IMG/VR virus record: IMGVR_UViG_3300030099_005700
Location: 1-59,846 of that record
DNA from: a virus
Reading direction: 5' to 3' (one strand)
Length of the DNA: 59,846 nucleotides
The notes below the pieces were generated by a model. That model had not been told where the DNA came from. It was given only the letters and a program-made list of their open reading frames with translations, and made no database searches. The position numbers and the translations under genes are program-made. The first letter of the stretch is position 1. Every line of letters begins with the position of its first letter. Below, one piece after another: positions 24,833-33,677 of the stretch.

Positions 24833-26065
24833 CTATAGGGAAGTTCCCATCTGGTTGCGGAGGTTCTGGTAATCTCTCATGCGTTGCTGCGTAGCACCTA
24901 TCAGGTTTATTCGTTGCCTGCGTTCTTCCTCTTCACGGGCGAGACGTTCAGGCGTAGAAATAGCACTTCCTTCATTAGAGCGTTGGGTGGCTGCTTTTCC
25001 AAACATAGCAAACCCTTGCGCAGCCGCCCCTTTACGGATTAGCTTGCGACCTGCGCGATCCATAGCTCCTGATAAACGGCCTAACTCACGAGGGGTCTGG
25101 CGTAGAGAGCTACCGGAACCAAGTGGGCGGCGGTTCGGGTCGTTTCTTTCTTTGACAGCAGAAACAAAAGCTTCTCTGCTAGCAAAATCTTTTTCTCTTA
25201 AACCGCCAACATCAAGGCCTTCTATTTCTTTAGCTCTTCTTTTAGCTATCTGGTCTTTCTTATCAAGTTGTTCAGCCAGACGCTCTACTTGAGCAGTTAC
25301 ATCAACGGGCTTAGGGGTCGTATCTTCCTTTAGTTTCCGTTGGTCGTAAGCCGTGGCTAGTCTGCGGGCTTCAATTTCTGCAAGCTTGGCTTTGTTTCTT
25401 TCTGTGCTTTCTTTGTAACCTCTTATTCTTTCTTCCCGCTGAAAAGCTCGCGCATCTTCTTGTTCAGAGGCGCTGAGTATCCCGTCGCCATCACTGTCAA
25501 ATGCAAGGTCGTTTCTTGCCGCCTCTTGCTGATCTGGTGAAAGGCTTTGTTTTCGTTCTCGTGGGAAGGCTTTAAGTCTTAACGCCTCTTCCCGCTCTTG
25601 CTGATATGGTGCAATGTTGCTTGCGGGGCCCGTTACAGACCTCCCCATAGGGCCAAAAAACTTGGGTTTAGGAGTAAAGTCGTCACTATCATCTTTAGGT
25701 CGCCCGCCAGCAGTGCTCCTAGCCAGTTCGGTTTTTATTTTTTCATTTTCACCGTCTTCTTTATCTCCGGTTAGCTCCCGAACGTTCGATTCAAAATCAA
25801 CTTCAGGCCCTGTGGGGACTACAGAAGGTTGGAAAGCCTCAACAGTTGCTGTGCCTACTGCTTTGCCTGCTGTGCCTACTGCTTTGCCTGCTGTGCCTAC
25901 TGCTTTGCCTGCTGCTGGAACTGTTTTAGTGAAAAACTTACGGGTGCCTTCAGATACCCCTTCAACTACCTCTCCAAGTGAAGTTGTAGCACCTGACCCT
26001 TGAGGCCGAAGTACCCTCACGTTTTTCTTCTTCTTCTTCTTATCGTCTTTGTCTCCGTTAGCCAT
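24833..26065 (-). CDS. Virion-cluster protein with an EF-hand loop
   Basis: 410 residues from the ATG at 26065; a TTG three codons earlier is less likely. The N-terminus is a Lys run (DKDDKKKKKKN), followed by three exact AVGTAGK-type repeats encoded by tandem DNA at about 25842-25910. Residues 190-201 read DSDGDGILSASE, a canonical EF-hand calcium loop with acidic or oxygen ligands at positions 1, 3, 5, 9 and 12. The rest is charged and low-complexity. Probably a structural or ejected protein that binds calcium; not recognised beyond the loop. Confidence 0.75.
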   Translation of the reverse strand: MANGDKDDKKKKKKNVRVLRPQGSGATTSLGEVVEGVSEGTRKFFTKTVPAAGKAVGTAGKAVGTAGKAVGTATVEAFQPSVVPTGPEVDFESNVRELTGDKEDGENEKIKTELARSTAGGRPKDDSDDFTPKPKFFGPMGRSVTGPASNIAPYQQEREEALRLKAFPRERKQSLSPDQQEAARNDLAFDSDGDGILSASEQEDARAFQREERIRGYKESTERNKAKLAEIEARRLATAYDQRKLKEDTTPKPVDVTAQVERLAEQLDKKDQIAKRRAKEIEGLDVGGLREKDFASREAFVSAVKERNDPNRRPLGSGSSLRQTPRELGRLSGAMDRAGRKLIRKGAAAQGFAMFGKAATQRSNEGSAISTPERLAREEEERRQRINLIGATQQRMRDYQNLRNQMGTSL

Positions 26066-26067
26066 GA

Positions 26068-26361
26068 TTACCAAAGGTGTTTACAAGCCCAATAGCGGGC
26101 AGTTGTTTTATCTTTTGCAGTTTTGCAGTTATGCCTCGCTCTAAAATTAGCGCGGCGTTTAGGGTTTTTGTGTTTTCGGAAATCGCTGTAATCACGATGT
26201 CCGTACGAAACCTTTTTAATCTTGTCGCCCTGTTTGCCTAATACGACGAATTTTTTCTTCGAGCCTTTAGGCGCTCTTTTAGGCTTATTAAACCCAGCAT
26301 AGGTCTCTCCCATATACTGAATTCTACCAGAAGGCAGGCGCTTAAATCTTTTTGCAGCCAC
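26068..26361 (-). CDS. Small basic protein, DUF5754-like
   Basis: 97 residues from a GTG. The C-terminal half, with FVVLGKQGDKIKKVSYG, RANFRARHNC and ARYWACKHLW, matches a small basic family widespread in aquatic phages and large DNA viruses that I know as DUF5754. No biochemical function is known to me. First gene after the intergenic region that carries the 83-bp element. Confidence 0.8.
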   Translation of the reverse strand: MAAKRFKRLPSGRIQYMGETYAGFNKPKRAPKGSKKKFVVLGKQGDKIKKVSYGHRDYSDFRKHKNPKRRANFRARHNCKTAKDKTTARYWACKHLW

Positions 26362-26368
26362 AAGGTAT

Positions 26369-26397
26369 AAATTACCTTTTTACCTTAAAAATGTCAA
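26369..26397 (-). promoter_or_regulatory. Candidate promoter for the giant-protein operon
   Basis: On the - strand TTGACA (26392-26397) is a perfect -35 box. Seventeen bases on lies TAATTT, a poor -10 box, inside GGTAATTTATACC. The position, just upstream of the small basic protein gene, is right. The weak -10 box keeps confidence low. Confidence 0.4.
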
Positions 26398-26424
26398 TTG
26401 TAGCAAAAATGCAGAAAGGCAACC

Positions 26425-26507
26425 AAAAACTCCCCTTCAGAATTACTTGGTACTGATGATAAGATCATTGGTACCATATGTATTTGGGGAGGACTTTTTG
26501 AGTTCGG
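26425..26507. repeat. 83-bp imperfect palindrome, copy A
   Basis: An 83-bp element nearly identical to 58350-58432. The centre is a stem of TGGTACTGATGAT and ATCATTGGTACCA around AAG. The outer arms are AAAAACTCCCC and GGGGAGGACTTTTT. It begins A-rich and ends T-rich, so RNA from either strand would look like a terminator hairpin. It starts two bases beyond the terminase stop codon, so terminating the terminase message is the simplest role. Confidence 0.85.
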
Positions 26508-26508
26508 G

Positions 26509-28296
26509 TCAGGAAAGTAAACTCGTATCTGTGTTCTGAAGAGCCTTACCCAGCGACTCAATTGTAACCCGTTTCCTGAACCCCGTACCCTGATCGTCTT
26601 TCGGTGGATCAACTGCCACGAGTCCTAGTCGTTGGCGCGCACAGTCCAGCGCAAGGAATGCTGCGTCAGCCAAGTCAGGACTTCGGCCGAAGCGTGACTT
26701 GAAGTCTGGCTTGGATTCAATTTTCACTTTAAGGGAACCAGTTTTGATCATATCGTAATTACGGGCGCACATCTCTTGAGCAAGGTCGGAGCTAATCCCA
26801 TAGATCTGTCGGGTCCGCATAAGTTCCTTACCCACGAACCACAATTCAGATACGCGGTTCATGTAAAGTTCTTCTCCTGTGAGCTGGCTGTTCATAGAGA
26901 CGCGCTTGTCAGAGGCCTTCCCACCAAACGTCACCCGCATAAAGTTAGGTGACCACTCGCCCGCCAGCACATCACAGAAAGGAGCGCCCGCACCAGTGGA
27001 ATCCACCGCTACATTCTCAGGACTGACTCCCTTTCTCTTACAATGGTCAACAATCTGCTGAACAATCTGGTAAGTGCGCGGCACCGCCTTGTTTGTTGCA
27101 TCATCATTAAGGTGGATCGCATCAGTAAACTGGCAAACGTACTGCCCATTTCTGGCATAACCCACCTCAGCAATCGACAAGATCGTCCGGTCGCCCCCAT
27201 TTGTAAATGCAGGGTCAATACCAGCAACCATTGTGGGCTTGCCCTCCCACTCTACCTTACCCATTGCCCCACAGTTAGTTAGCTCAGATTCGGCATAAAT
27301 GCCCGTCGTCTCATCACTATCGAAAAAGATAGCCCTGACCATTCGCATGTAGCCTCTTGATTCCGGCCCCAGTAGTATTCGGTCCTCCTCCAGTTTTGCA
27401 GCAGTCGGGAGCCAAGGATACTTGGTCTCGCCTAAAAGGATGTTTGGGCTGCGTTCTCCATCCAGTCGAATATATTTCCCGCCCCACTTGGTATCCCACT
27501 CATCTGCGGATTGTATATCTACAGACTCCCAGCCGTCTTTCGGTTCGGACCAGACCCCGAAAGCGTCGAAACGACTGTTGGGGTTAGCCATCCCAATCAT
27601 TTGGAAATGGGGGTTTTTTGATAAGTTCGTCAAGCCTGCCTGAAGAATGGCCTGAGACAGCTCAGACAGCTCATCCCCTACTAAGATAACTCGCTTCTGT
27701 TTTATACCAATAAACTTACCTACCGCTTCACGGGTCTTGGACTTTTCAGCGGCGATAAGAGACAAGCCTGCTCGCTCAATCAGGTTTTCTTTCTCATCAA
27801 CATACGCAGCATTTCCAATTGAATCCCGAATCTTGATCGGGGCACCATCAATCACTGACAGTAGCGATATAACAGATCCCCATATACGTTTACGTGCTTC
27901 ACGCAACGTAGTCGAAGTCATCAGGATAAGAGTATCGCGCGGCTGGGATAACCAGTTCACTATCCCCCAAGCAGCCATTGTGTGTGATTTACCGGATGAG
28001 GCTGATCCCCCTATGGACAAATACTTGTTGTGTATAGCCGCTCTGATCATTTGCTCTGCCCAAGGATGGCGCACCATCATAGGTTCTGGCAGATCATCAT
28101 GATTCCACAGCTCATCACATATTCTCCAAAAGTAATATTCACGAGCTATAGGGCGGGGATGGTGAGCAAAACCATACAACAGTGCCGTTATTAAACTTGT
28201 AGGCGGGATTAACAATCCCCCCACATCCATCTTTTTTGTTTTAGGGTCGATACGCGGCTCTATAACGCGCTTGCGTTTGGTTGGATCGGACGGCAT
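26509..28296 (-). CDS. terL: Terminase large subunit
   Basis: 595 residues. The ATPase half has Walker A SIGGSASSGKS and Walker B RVILVGDELSEL. The nuclease half has GIDPAFTNGGDRT, VAVDSTGAGAPF and a C-terminal SPDLADAAFLALD, giving the spaced acidic residues of an RNase H-like nuclease. Together these define the DNA-packaging motor ATPase and nuclease that cuts and pumps concatemers through the portal. It is divergently oriented from the probable small subunit across a 32-bp gap and is followed by the 83-bp element. Confidence 0.95.
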   Translation of the reverse strand: MPSDPTKRKRVIEPRIDPKTKKMDVGGLLIPPTSLITALLYGFAHHPRPIAREYYFWRICDELWNHDDLPEPMMVRHPWAEQMIRAAIHNKYLSIGGSASSGKSHTMAAWGIVNWLSQPRDTLILMTSTTLREARKRIWGSVISLLSVIDGAPIKIRDSIGNAAYVDEKENLIERAGLSLIAAEKSKTREAVGKFIGIKQKRVILVGDELSELSQAILQAGLTNLSKNPHFQMIGMANPNSRFDAFGVWSEPKDGWESVDIQSADEWDTKWGGKYIRLDGERSPNILLGETKYPWLPTAAKLEEDRILLGPESRGYMRMVRAIFFDSDETTGIYAESELTNCGAMGKVEWEGKPTMVAGIDPAFTNGGDRTILSIAEVGYARNGQYVCQFTDAIHLNDDATNKAVPRTYQIVQQIVDHCKRKGVSPENVAVDSTGAGAPFCDVLAGEWSPNFMRVTFGGKASDKRVSMNSQLTGEELYMNRVSELWFVGKELMRTRQIYGISSDLAQEMCARNYDMIKTGSLKVKIESKPDFKSRFGRSPDLADAAFLALDCARQRLGLVAVDPPKDDQGTGFRKRVTIESLGKALQNTDTSLLS

Positions 28297-28328
28297 GATG
28301 GAACTAGATATAAGTCTATTTATTTAAG

Positions 28329-28931
28329 ATGGCAGGGAAGAACGACGGCAATACTGAAATAGTCCAAAAAGCTTTGGAACTAAATTCACAGGGAATGACT
28401 AATGCAGCTATCGGACGCCATCTAGGTGTACACCAGAATACAGTAAGGAGATGGTTTCGTAAACTGGGGCTTCCCCCAAAAAAAGCAGGCTTTAATTTAC
28501 CTAACGTAACCCCTGACAAGGACGAGCTTAAAGAAAAACTGGAAGTAAATCTTTCGGACATGACCCAGCAAGCCGCCACAGAAGCTCGTCTGGCGGCTTC
28601 AGAAAAAGAAGATCAGATACTCGCAGAGATAGCGGAATCACAGAATTCCCCTGCTGATAAATACCAGCATTACGTTGCCGCCGCTGGAATTAAGCTTTTG
28701 CGAGACAGCATGAACCTAGTGCGCGGGCCGAGAACGATACGAGAGATGTCCGAACTGGATCAATTGATTCGACGCAACCTTGGGCTTAATGCCAAAACAG
28801 GTGGGGGTGGGGGCAGAATGCAGATAGATATTTCAATTTTAAACAACTCTACTGACCAAGACGGGAAAAAACGGGTCTCCGATAAACCGATCATAGACGT
28901 AGAGGAAACCAAGAAGAATGAACTGGAGTGA
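28329..28931 (+). CDS. Probable terminase small subunit
   Basis: 200 residues. The N-terminus is a clear helix-turn-helix (MTNAAIGRHLGVHQNTVRRW, residues about 23-42), followed by a long charged helical region and a Gly-rich stretch (TGGGGGR). Small terminase subunits have this HTH-plus-helical layout and bind the packaging site. Its head-to-head position with terL supports the call. Against it: the two subunits are usually co-oriented, so a transcription regulator is the alternative. Confidence 0.68.
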   Translation: MAGKNDGNTEIVQKALELNSQGMTNAAIGRHLGVHQNTVRRWFRKLGLPPKKAGFNLPNVTPDKDELKEKLEVNLSDMTQQAATEARLAASEKEDQILAEIAESQNSPADKYQHYVAAAGIKLLRDSMNLVRGPRTIREMSELDQLIRRNLGLNAKTGGGGGRMQIDISILNNSTDQDGKKRVSDKPIIDVEETKKNELE

Positions 28932-29190
28932 TAGGTTCTCTTTAGATTTTAACGGGCCTGAAGATGTTGAAGGCCATTACGCAATAACAATCCTAGATGA
29001 GCTGGCTGAAGCATATATGGGAGTGATACGCCACCCTAACGGGCCACCTATTTCTTGCTACAGCCACGAACTGTCGGCGCACATCTTATCTAAGAAATGG
29101 CACATCACAAAAAAGTCGGCTTCTAATTTAATTGACTATATTGCCCAAAACGCTAGTGGTGATAGCGCACCTGCGTTTTTAAAAACCTGA
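28918..29190 (+). CDS. Small protein, function unknown
   Basis: 90 residues, acidic N-terminal half (MNWSDRFSLDFNGPEDVEGH), helical C-terminal half. Overlaps the preceding gene by 14 bases, so the two are coupled. Not recognised. Confidence 0.68.
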   Translation: MNWSDRFSLDFNGPEDVEGHYAITILDELAEAYMGVIRHPNGPPISCYSHELSAHILSKKWHITKKSASNLIDYIAQNASGDSAPAFLKT

Positions 29191-29196
29191 TGCCCG

Positions 29197-29436
29197 ATGT
29201 TCCAGCAACGCCATGTGGTAGAGAACCCTTCGGTCCTGCGAAGAGAAGACTTGTTTGAAAACAAGTTTGTTTACCGTGTAGTCATTGCTAAAGGGACATA
29301 CTACCGCGTTATACCCTCTACATGGAAAGAAGTGTGCTTCATGCGCCTTTTAGAAAAAGGGCTGACTTACGAAGTCCCTTACGACGGTGACGGTCTTTTG
29401 ATTGCTAAAAAAGCAATACCCTCAGATGAACACTGA
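29197..29436 (+). CDS. Small protein, function unknown
   Basis: 79 residues, beta-rich (KFVYRVVIAKGTYYRVIPSTW). The ATG at 29197 is used here; an ATG at 29190 in another frame is not. It overlaps the following gene by 11 bases. Not recognised. Confidence 0.65.
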   Translation: MFQQRHVVENPSVLRREDLFENKFVYRVVIAKGTYYRVIPSTWKEVCFMRLLEKGLTYEVPYDGDGLLIAKKAIPSDEH

Positions 29437-29758
29437 ACAACTCCTCCTGATACACGAAGAAACGTGTAAAGCCGCGCACGAGATCATGCGCCAGAAGAAC
29501 TCTGACTACACAGGTGGGTCCGAAGCCACTGATGCCCTTGAGAACTTCAAGGCATCTCGATCCTTGGGACTGCACCCTGCAACCGGACTCCTGCTTCGTG
29601 TACAGGATAAGCTGATGAGGATTCGCTCATTCGTGGCTGATGGAAAACTGCGGGTAGTAAACGAATCTGTAGAGGACGCATGCGATGACATTGTCAATTA
29701 CGCCATCCTCTGCAAAGCCCTCTTGAGAGAGGAAGCAGAAAACAAAGATAGAGAATGA
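29426..29758 (+). CDS. DUF1599 / Nmad1-like protein
   Basis: 110 residues from the ATG at 29426; a TTG at 29402 is less likely. QKNSDYTGGSEATDALENF, then HPATGLLLRVQDKLMRI, then SVEDACDDIVNYAIL follow the pattern of DUF1599, also called nucleotide modification associated domain 1, found in phages. The family's reaction is unresolved to my knowledge; neighbourhoods suggest nucleotide metabolism or base modification. Lies in a compact cluster with the resolvase. Confidence 0.72.
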   Translation: MNTEQLLLIHEETCKAAHEIMRQKNSDYTGGSEATDALENFKASRSLGLHPATGLLLRVQDKLMRIRSFVADGKLRVVNESVEDACDDIVNYAILCKALLREEAENKDRE

Positions 29759-29976
29759 TGGATGCTACAACTAAAGAAGCTAGAAAGATTGTGTGCGCTA
29801 GTGAATGCAAAGTGTTAGCTACATGGTTGCAGGGGAGGGCCAAGTTAATCGAAGAGGGTCTTACCGATGATGAAAATACTTTAGCAATCCTTGGCCGGTA
29901 TGTTGGCAGAATTAAAGCTGACGTAGACAAAGCTGGTTGGGTCGCTGAAATAAAAGCACTAGATCACGACGAGTGA
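29755..29976 (+). CDS. Small protein, function unknown
   Basis: 73 residues, helical (MMDATTKEARKIVCASEC). ATGA overlap with the preceding stop and overlap with the resolvase start, so it is coupled to both. Not recognised. Confidence 0.65.
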   Translation: MMDATTKEARKIVCASECKVLATWLQGRAKLIEEGLTDDENTLAILGRYVGRIKADVDKAGWVAEIKALDHDE

Positions 29977-30467
29977 TTGTTGGTGTAGACAACGGTCTTG
30001 ATGGCGGGCTTTGCGCTATCGCACAATTCGACGGTAGCCTTATCGACAAGATTGCCATGCCTTGCCGCCAGCAAAGCAAAAAGCGTGAGATTGATATCTG
30101 CAAGATTCACAAGTGGTTATCAGATTTAAACACGCCTTTTGTTTTAGCTATTGAAGAACCACTGGCACATGCAAAGAGTTCGCAAGCCGTGCGCTCTATG
30201 GCTATTTCATTTGGCAAGTTACTGGGTATGTCCGAGTGCAAAGGATACGATGTAATAAGAGTCAGTGTCCACAAATGGCAAAAAGCCATGCTGGGATACA
30301 TCCCTAAGGGGAAAACAAAACAGGCGGCACTAGACAAGGCGCAGGAACTTGAGCCATCAGAGAACTGGCTGAAGAACAAAAGATGCCGCACCCCCCACGA
30401 CGGCATGGTGGATGCTTTTCTCATAGCCCATTACATCAGAGAAAGAAAAAGGTTGACGGAAGTCTGA
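29973..30467 (+). CDS. RuvC-like Holliday-junction resolvase
   Basis: 164 residues from a GTG overlapping the previous stop. GVDNGLDGGLCAI at the N-terminus, AIEEPLAHAKSSQAVRSM in the middle and TPHDGMVDAFLIAHY near the end supply the Asp, Glu and Asp residues of the RuvC/RNase H fold. Likely cleaves four-way junctions formed during replication and recombination, clearing DNA for packaging. Confidence 0.85.
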   Translation: MIVGVDNGLDGGLCAIAQFDGSLIDKIAMPCRQQSKKREIDICKIHKWLSDLNTPFVLAIEEPLAHAKSSQAVRSMAISFGKLLGMSECKGYDVIRVSVHKWQKAMLGYIPKGKTKQAALDKAQELEPSENWLKNKRCRTPHDGMVDAFLIAHYIRERKRLTEV

Positions 30468-30518
30468 CTCCGACCTATTCTGCCCCTGCACTTGTCTGTG
30501 CGTGTGTGATGTGTACTA

Positions 30519-30600
30519 GGCGCTGGCGGTGAGAAAAGACGTTTCAGAGAGAATGGGTACCCACGATAGTTCTCCTCGTAGCGAAAACACCGCCAGCGTT
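30519..30600. other. Structured intergenic element (long stem, inner hairpin)
   Basis: In a 192-bp gap without a gene, CGCTGGCGGTG (30521-30531) pairs perfectly with CACCGCCAGCG (30588-30598) across a 56-base interior. The interior has its own AGAGAA...TTCTC pairing around GGGTACCC. A T-rich stretch follows (30606-30622). It could be a small RNA, a leader structure for the helicase operon, a transcription terminator or an origin. Confidence 0.55.
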
Positions 30601-30659
30601 TAGAAAAAAGTTGATTTTTTTATTGGGGTAGGGCGCGGTCTGTGGTAAGGGCATAGGCA

Positions 30660-30920
30660 ATGCCAAAATACATCACACCACAAACAGTGACTCATTTCTT
30701 TGAGGTTCACGAGATCCCCACACCAGAAACGCTATCCCTCTGGCGTAAGGCTGTTGAGCCTGCTTTCCAGCTAGGCTTTCGCATAGGGAGAACTGAAGAC
30801 GACAAAATAGTCATCATTACACCAGAGCGGCACCGTAAGGTTTACAAGGGCTTTGGCAAAGCCGGATACCAATTGGGCATGGTCCTTATGCACGCAATGT
30901 TTAGTAACCGCTTACACTAA
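30660..30920 (+). CDS. Small protein ahead of the helicase, function unknown
   Basis: 86 residues (GFRIGRTEDDKIVIITPERH in the middle). Not recognised. It overlaps the helicase start by one base (TAATG), so the two are coupled and may cooperate. Confidence 0.68.
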   Translation: MPKYITPQTVTHFFEVHEIPTPETLSLWRKAVEPAFQLGFRIGRTEDDKIVIITPERHRKVYKGFGKAGYQLGMVLMHAMFSNRLH

Positions 30921-32212
30921 TGAAAACTCTATTCCCGAAGCAACAGGTAATCCACGACTTCTTTGTAAACCAGCAAAGACAGGGCAACAATACATGCGAA
31001 ACATCTGACACCGGAGTAGGCAAAACTGTAACCGCTTGCCAAATGGCAAAAACGCTTGGCCGACCCGTAGCAGTAATATGCCCAAAAGCTGTCGTGCCTT
31101 CGTGGGAACGAGAGATGGCTGAGACGGGACTCAGCCCTGTCTTTGTTCTTAACTTTGAGAAGCTCCGCACAGGACGAACTCCCCATATGAAAAAAGCTGG
31201 GAAGAAAATCATGAGGTGGGACTTACCCGAAGATACCCTTGTCTTGGTGGATGAAATCCATAAGTGCAAAGGGCCTTACACCCAGAATGCCCAACTCGTT
31301 ATTTCTCTTATACAGCAGGGGTTTTCGGTACACGGGATGTCGGCTACAGCGGCAGAAGATCCTACCGAGATGAGAGGGCTTGGGTACATGTTGGGGATGC
31401 ATTCTCTTAACAAAACAGAGAACGGTCTTCAAAGCTGGTACTCATGGATGTTGAAAAACGGATGTGCCCAGAATGAGTGGGGTAAATGGGAACTCATCAG
31501 AAGGTCTGTGCTACCGCAACTACGCGACCAAATGTACAACAAGAATGTAGCCAAGCTAACAGCAGCAGATTTCCCCGACTCGTTTAAAAACAACCGCGTA
31601 ATTATTGAGACCATTGAGTTCAGTAACTCCTCCAAAATCAGGTCTGCTTACAAGAAAGCAGGGATTACTCCTGAGATTGTCCAACAGTATATTGAGAAGG
31701 GTACAGTTGAAGATAGCGACCACGTACTCGTAAACATCCTGCGCGCCCGTCAACTGGCAGAATCATTCAAGATCCCCGACCTTGTTGAGATGACTGACGA
31801 TCTGGTAGCAGAAGGCAAGAGCGTTGTGCTTTTCGTAAACTTCTCTGACACAGTTCAGACCCTGTGCCAGAACCTCAACTGCGGTAGAGTCGAAGGAGGC
31901 CAGTCAGCAGAAGAAAGACAGAAAGCCATTGACCGCTTCCAGAATGATGAAAAGCATGTCTTGGTTGTGAACATCGCGGCAGGAGGTACTGGCATATCCC
32001 TCCATGACACTAAAGGTAATCGCCAGAGAGTTTCGTTGATCTGCCCATCTTTCTCAGCAAAGAACCACCTCCAAACTCTGGGGCGTATCCACCGCAACGG
32101 TGCTAAGAGTGATGCAATCCAGAAGATTCTTGTAGCTAACAAGAGCGTCGAAGAAGCCGTGATGAAAGCAGTAGGTAAACGGCTGACAAACCTAAACATT
32201 CTCCACTCCTAA
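30920..32212 (+). CDS. SF2 helicase, SNF2/DEAD-like
   Basis: 430 residues with Walker A SDTGVGKT (about residues 29-36), motif II VDEIH (about 110), motif III MSATA, and the C-terminal lobe with NIAAGGTGISL and motif VI QTLGRIHRNG. Both RecA-like lobes are present, so it is complete. SF2 enzymes of this type remodel DNA or branched structures in phage replication and recombination; the exact substrate is unknown. Followed by the RecB-like nuclease operon. Confidence 0.88.
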   Translation: MKTLFPKQQVIHDFFVNQQRQGNNTCETSDTGVGKTVTACQMAKTLGRPVAVICPKAVVPSWEREMAETGLSPVFVLNFEKLRTGRTPHMKKAGKKIMRWDLPEDTLVLVDEIHKCKGPYTQNAQLVISLIQQGFSVHGMSATAAEDPTEMRGLGYMLGMHSLNKTENGLQSWYSWMLKNGCAQNEWGKWELIRRSVLPQLRDQMYNKNVAKLTAADFPDSFKNNRVIIETIEFSNSSKIRSAYKKAGITPEIVQQYIEKGTVEDSDHVLVNILRARQLAESFKIPDLVEMTDDLVAEGKSVVLFVNFSDTVQTLCQNLNCGRVEGGQSAEERQKAIDRFQNDEKHVLVVNIAAGGTGISLHDTKGNRQRVSLICPSFSAKNHLQTLGRIHRNGAKSDAIQKILVANKSVEEAVMKAVGKRLTNLNILHS

Positions 32213-32227
32213 ACAACAACCAACGAA

Positions 32228-32542
32228 ATGAACATTGACCTAAACACCAAAGAAATGCAGCAAGTCGTGTATAACGCGATAACCCACACGATAAGTGGGG
32301 CTATCCGCGACCTGTTTGATCCCGAAAACGTCAACGAACCAGTATTTATGCCGCGTCTTATTCGTGAAGCAATAATAGACGGTATAGATAAAGCCCTATG
32401 CACTGGACCGGATACTCGCAATGCCATAGAGATGGGCATGAAGCGAGGTGTCGAAGAAGCAATGCGGGGCACCCCGCCAATAGAAGACCATATTATAGAG
32501 CACATTACCGAACAACTAGAGGAAGCCCGCGATGAAGGATAG
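32228..32542 (+). CDS. Small acidic protein, function unknown
   Basis: 104 residues, helical and acidic (MNIDLNTKEMQQVVYNAIT). Overlaps the nuclease start by 11 bases. Not recognised; position suggests a helper of the nuclease. Confidence 0.68.
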   Translation: MNIDLNTKEMQQVVYNAITHTISGAIRDLFDPENVNEPVFMPRLIREAIIDGIDKALCTGPDTRNAIEMGMKRGVEEAMRGTPPIEDHIIEHITEQLEEARDEG

Positions 32543-33653
32543 CCCAGACCATAGTTCCAGAGGACACGCTGAGTTCTCCCCCTCTTCCCTGAAGTACGTC
32601 GCATCATGTGCGGGGTACGAGGGGAAGGACGGGACCAGTGCAGCCGCTGAGATGGGGACGCGCATCCACGAAGCGTTGGAAGTCCGTGACCCCTCTGCTC
32701 TCCACAACGAAAATGAAACAAGTATCTACGACCAGATTGTAGAGATGGAAACCGACTTCATGGGTAACTTCCCACCCGTGAAGGAAGAACACAACGAGAT
32801 CCAAGTTGATGTCGAACTAGACGGGACGGAAACATGGGGGACTTGTGACAGGTTTCTAATCCTTGAGTCCGGTACCGAAGCTGTAATGGCTGATTACAAA
32901 ACAGGCATCAGCATCATCGACCCACCTGACAAGAACTGGCAAGCCAAGGCTTATGCAGTTGGTGCCTTCCAGAAATACAAGAATATCGAGAAGATCGTCT
33001 TTGTGTTTTATGTGCCACAGCATAACGACTCTTTGCACCACACGTTCAGCCGTGATGACTTAGCTGGCCTTATTCAGGAGTTGAGTGATGTTATCAAGAA
33101 GGGCGAAGAAGTTCGGCCCAAGTGGGCCAAAGGAGAGATAGACCTCAAGGACTGCACCCCGACTCAGTACTGTCGGTTCTGCAAACACGAAGACGCTTGC
33201 CCTGCTTTGGGTGGGCTGGTCCTCGACGTAGCAAAGAAGCTCGACTCCACGATCCCTGATGTGGATCTGGAGAACATTGATGACCCTGCGCGTTTGTCAG
33301 AACTCTTCAACATCGCCAAGATTGTGGAGAACTGGGCTGCTCGTATCAAAGAGCGCACAATCGAAGCGGCCAAAGGGGGAGCAGAACTTGACGGCTTAAA
33401 GTTACGGTCAATGGGGCGCACCAGAAAGATTATGGACAATGAGACCTTTGCTACCATAGCAGAAGAGCATGGTCTGGAGGCCAGAGACCTATTGGAAGCC
33501 GCTAATTTACCCCTCGCAAAGATTGCAAAACTCGTTGGCGCTCAAGCGGAAAAAGGCGGGCGGCGAGAAAAAGAGTTGAATTTTATTGACGCCTGCGAAG
33601 AAGCGGGCATTATCCGCGCCTCAGACGAACGATTTACTATCGCGAGTCGTTAA
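32532..33653 (+). CDS. RecB/Cas4-like PD-(D/E)XK nuclease with Fe-S cysteines (DUF2800 type)
   Basis: 373 residues. MGTRIHEALE supplies the motif-I His. WGTCDRFLI and VMADYKTG (DYK near residue 121) supply the nuclease Asp and Lys, and NWQAKAYAVGAF the motif-III Gln. A cysteine cluster CRFCKHEDAC (about 212-221) together with an earlier SCAGYEG resembles the 4Fe-4S arrangement of AddB/Cas4-type nucleases. Probable role: DNA end resection for recombination. DUF2800 proteins commonly sit beside phage DNA polymerases, as here. Confidence 0.82.
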   Translation: MKDSPDHSSRGHAEFSPSSLKYVASCAGYEGKDGTSAAAEMGTRIHEALEVRDPSALHNENETSIYDQIVEMETDFMGNFPPVKEEHNEIQVDVELDGTETWGTCDRFLILESGTEAVMADYKTGISIIDPPDKNWQAKAYAVGAFQKYKNIEKIVFVFYVPQHNDSLHHTFSRDDLAGLIQELSDVIKKGEEVRPKWAKGEIDLKDCTPTQYCRFCKHEDACPALGGLVLDVAKKLDSTIPDVDLENIDDPARLSELFNIAKIVENWAARIKERTIEAAKGGAELDGLKLRSMGRTRKIMDNETFATIAEEHGLEARDLLEAANLPLAKIAKLVGAQAEKGGRREKELNFIDACEEAGIIRASDERFTIASR

Positions 33654-33677
33654 TCCAGAAACACGAAACAAGAAACA

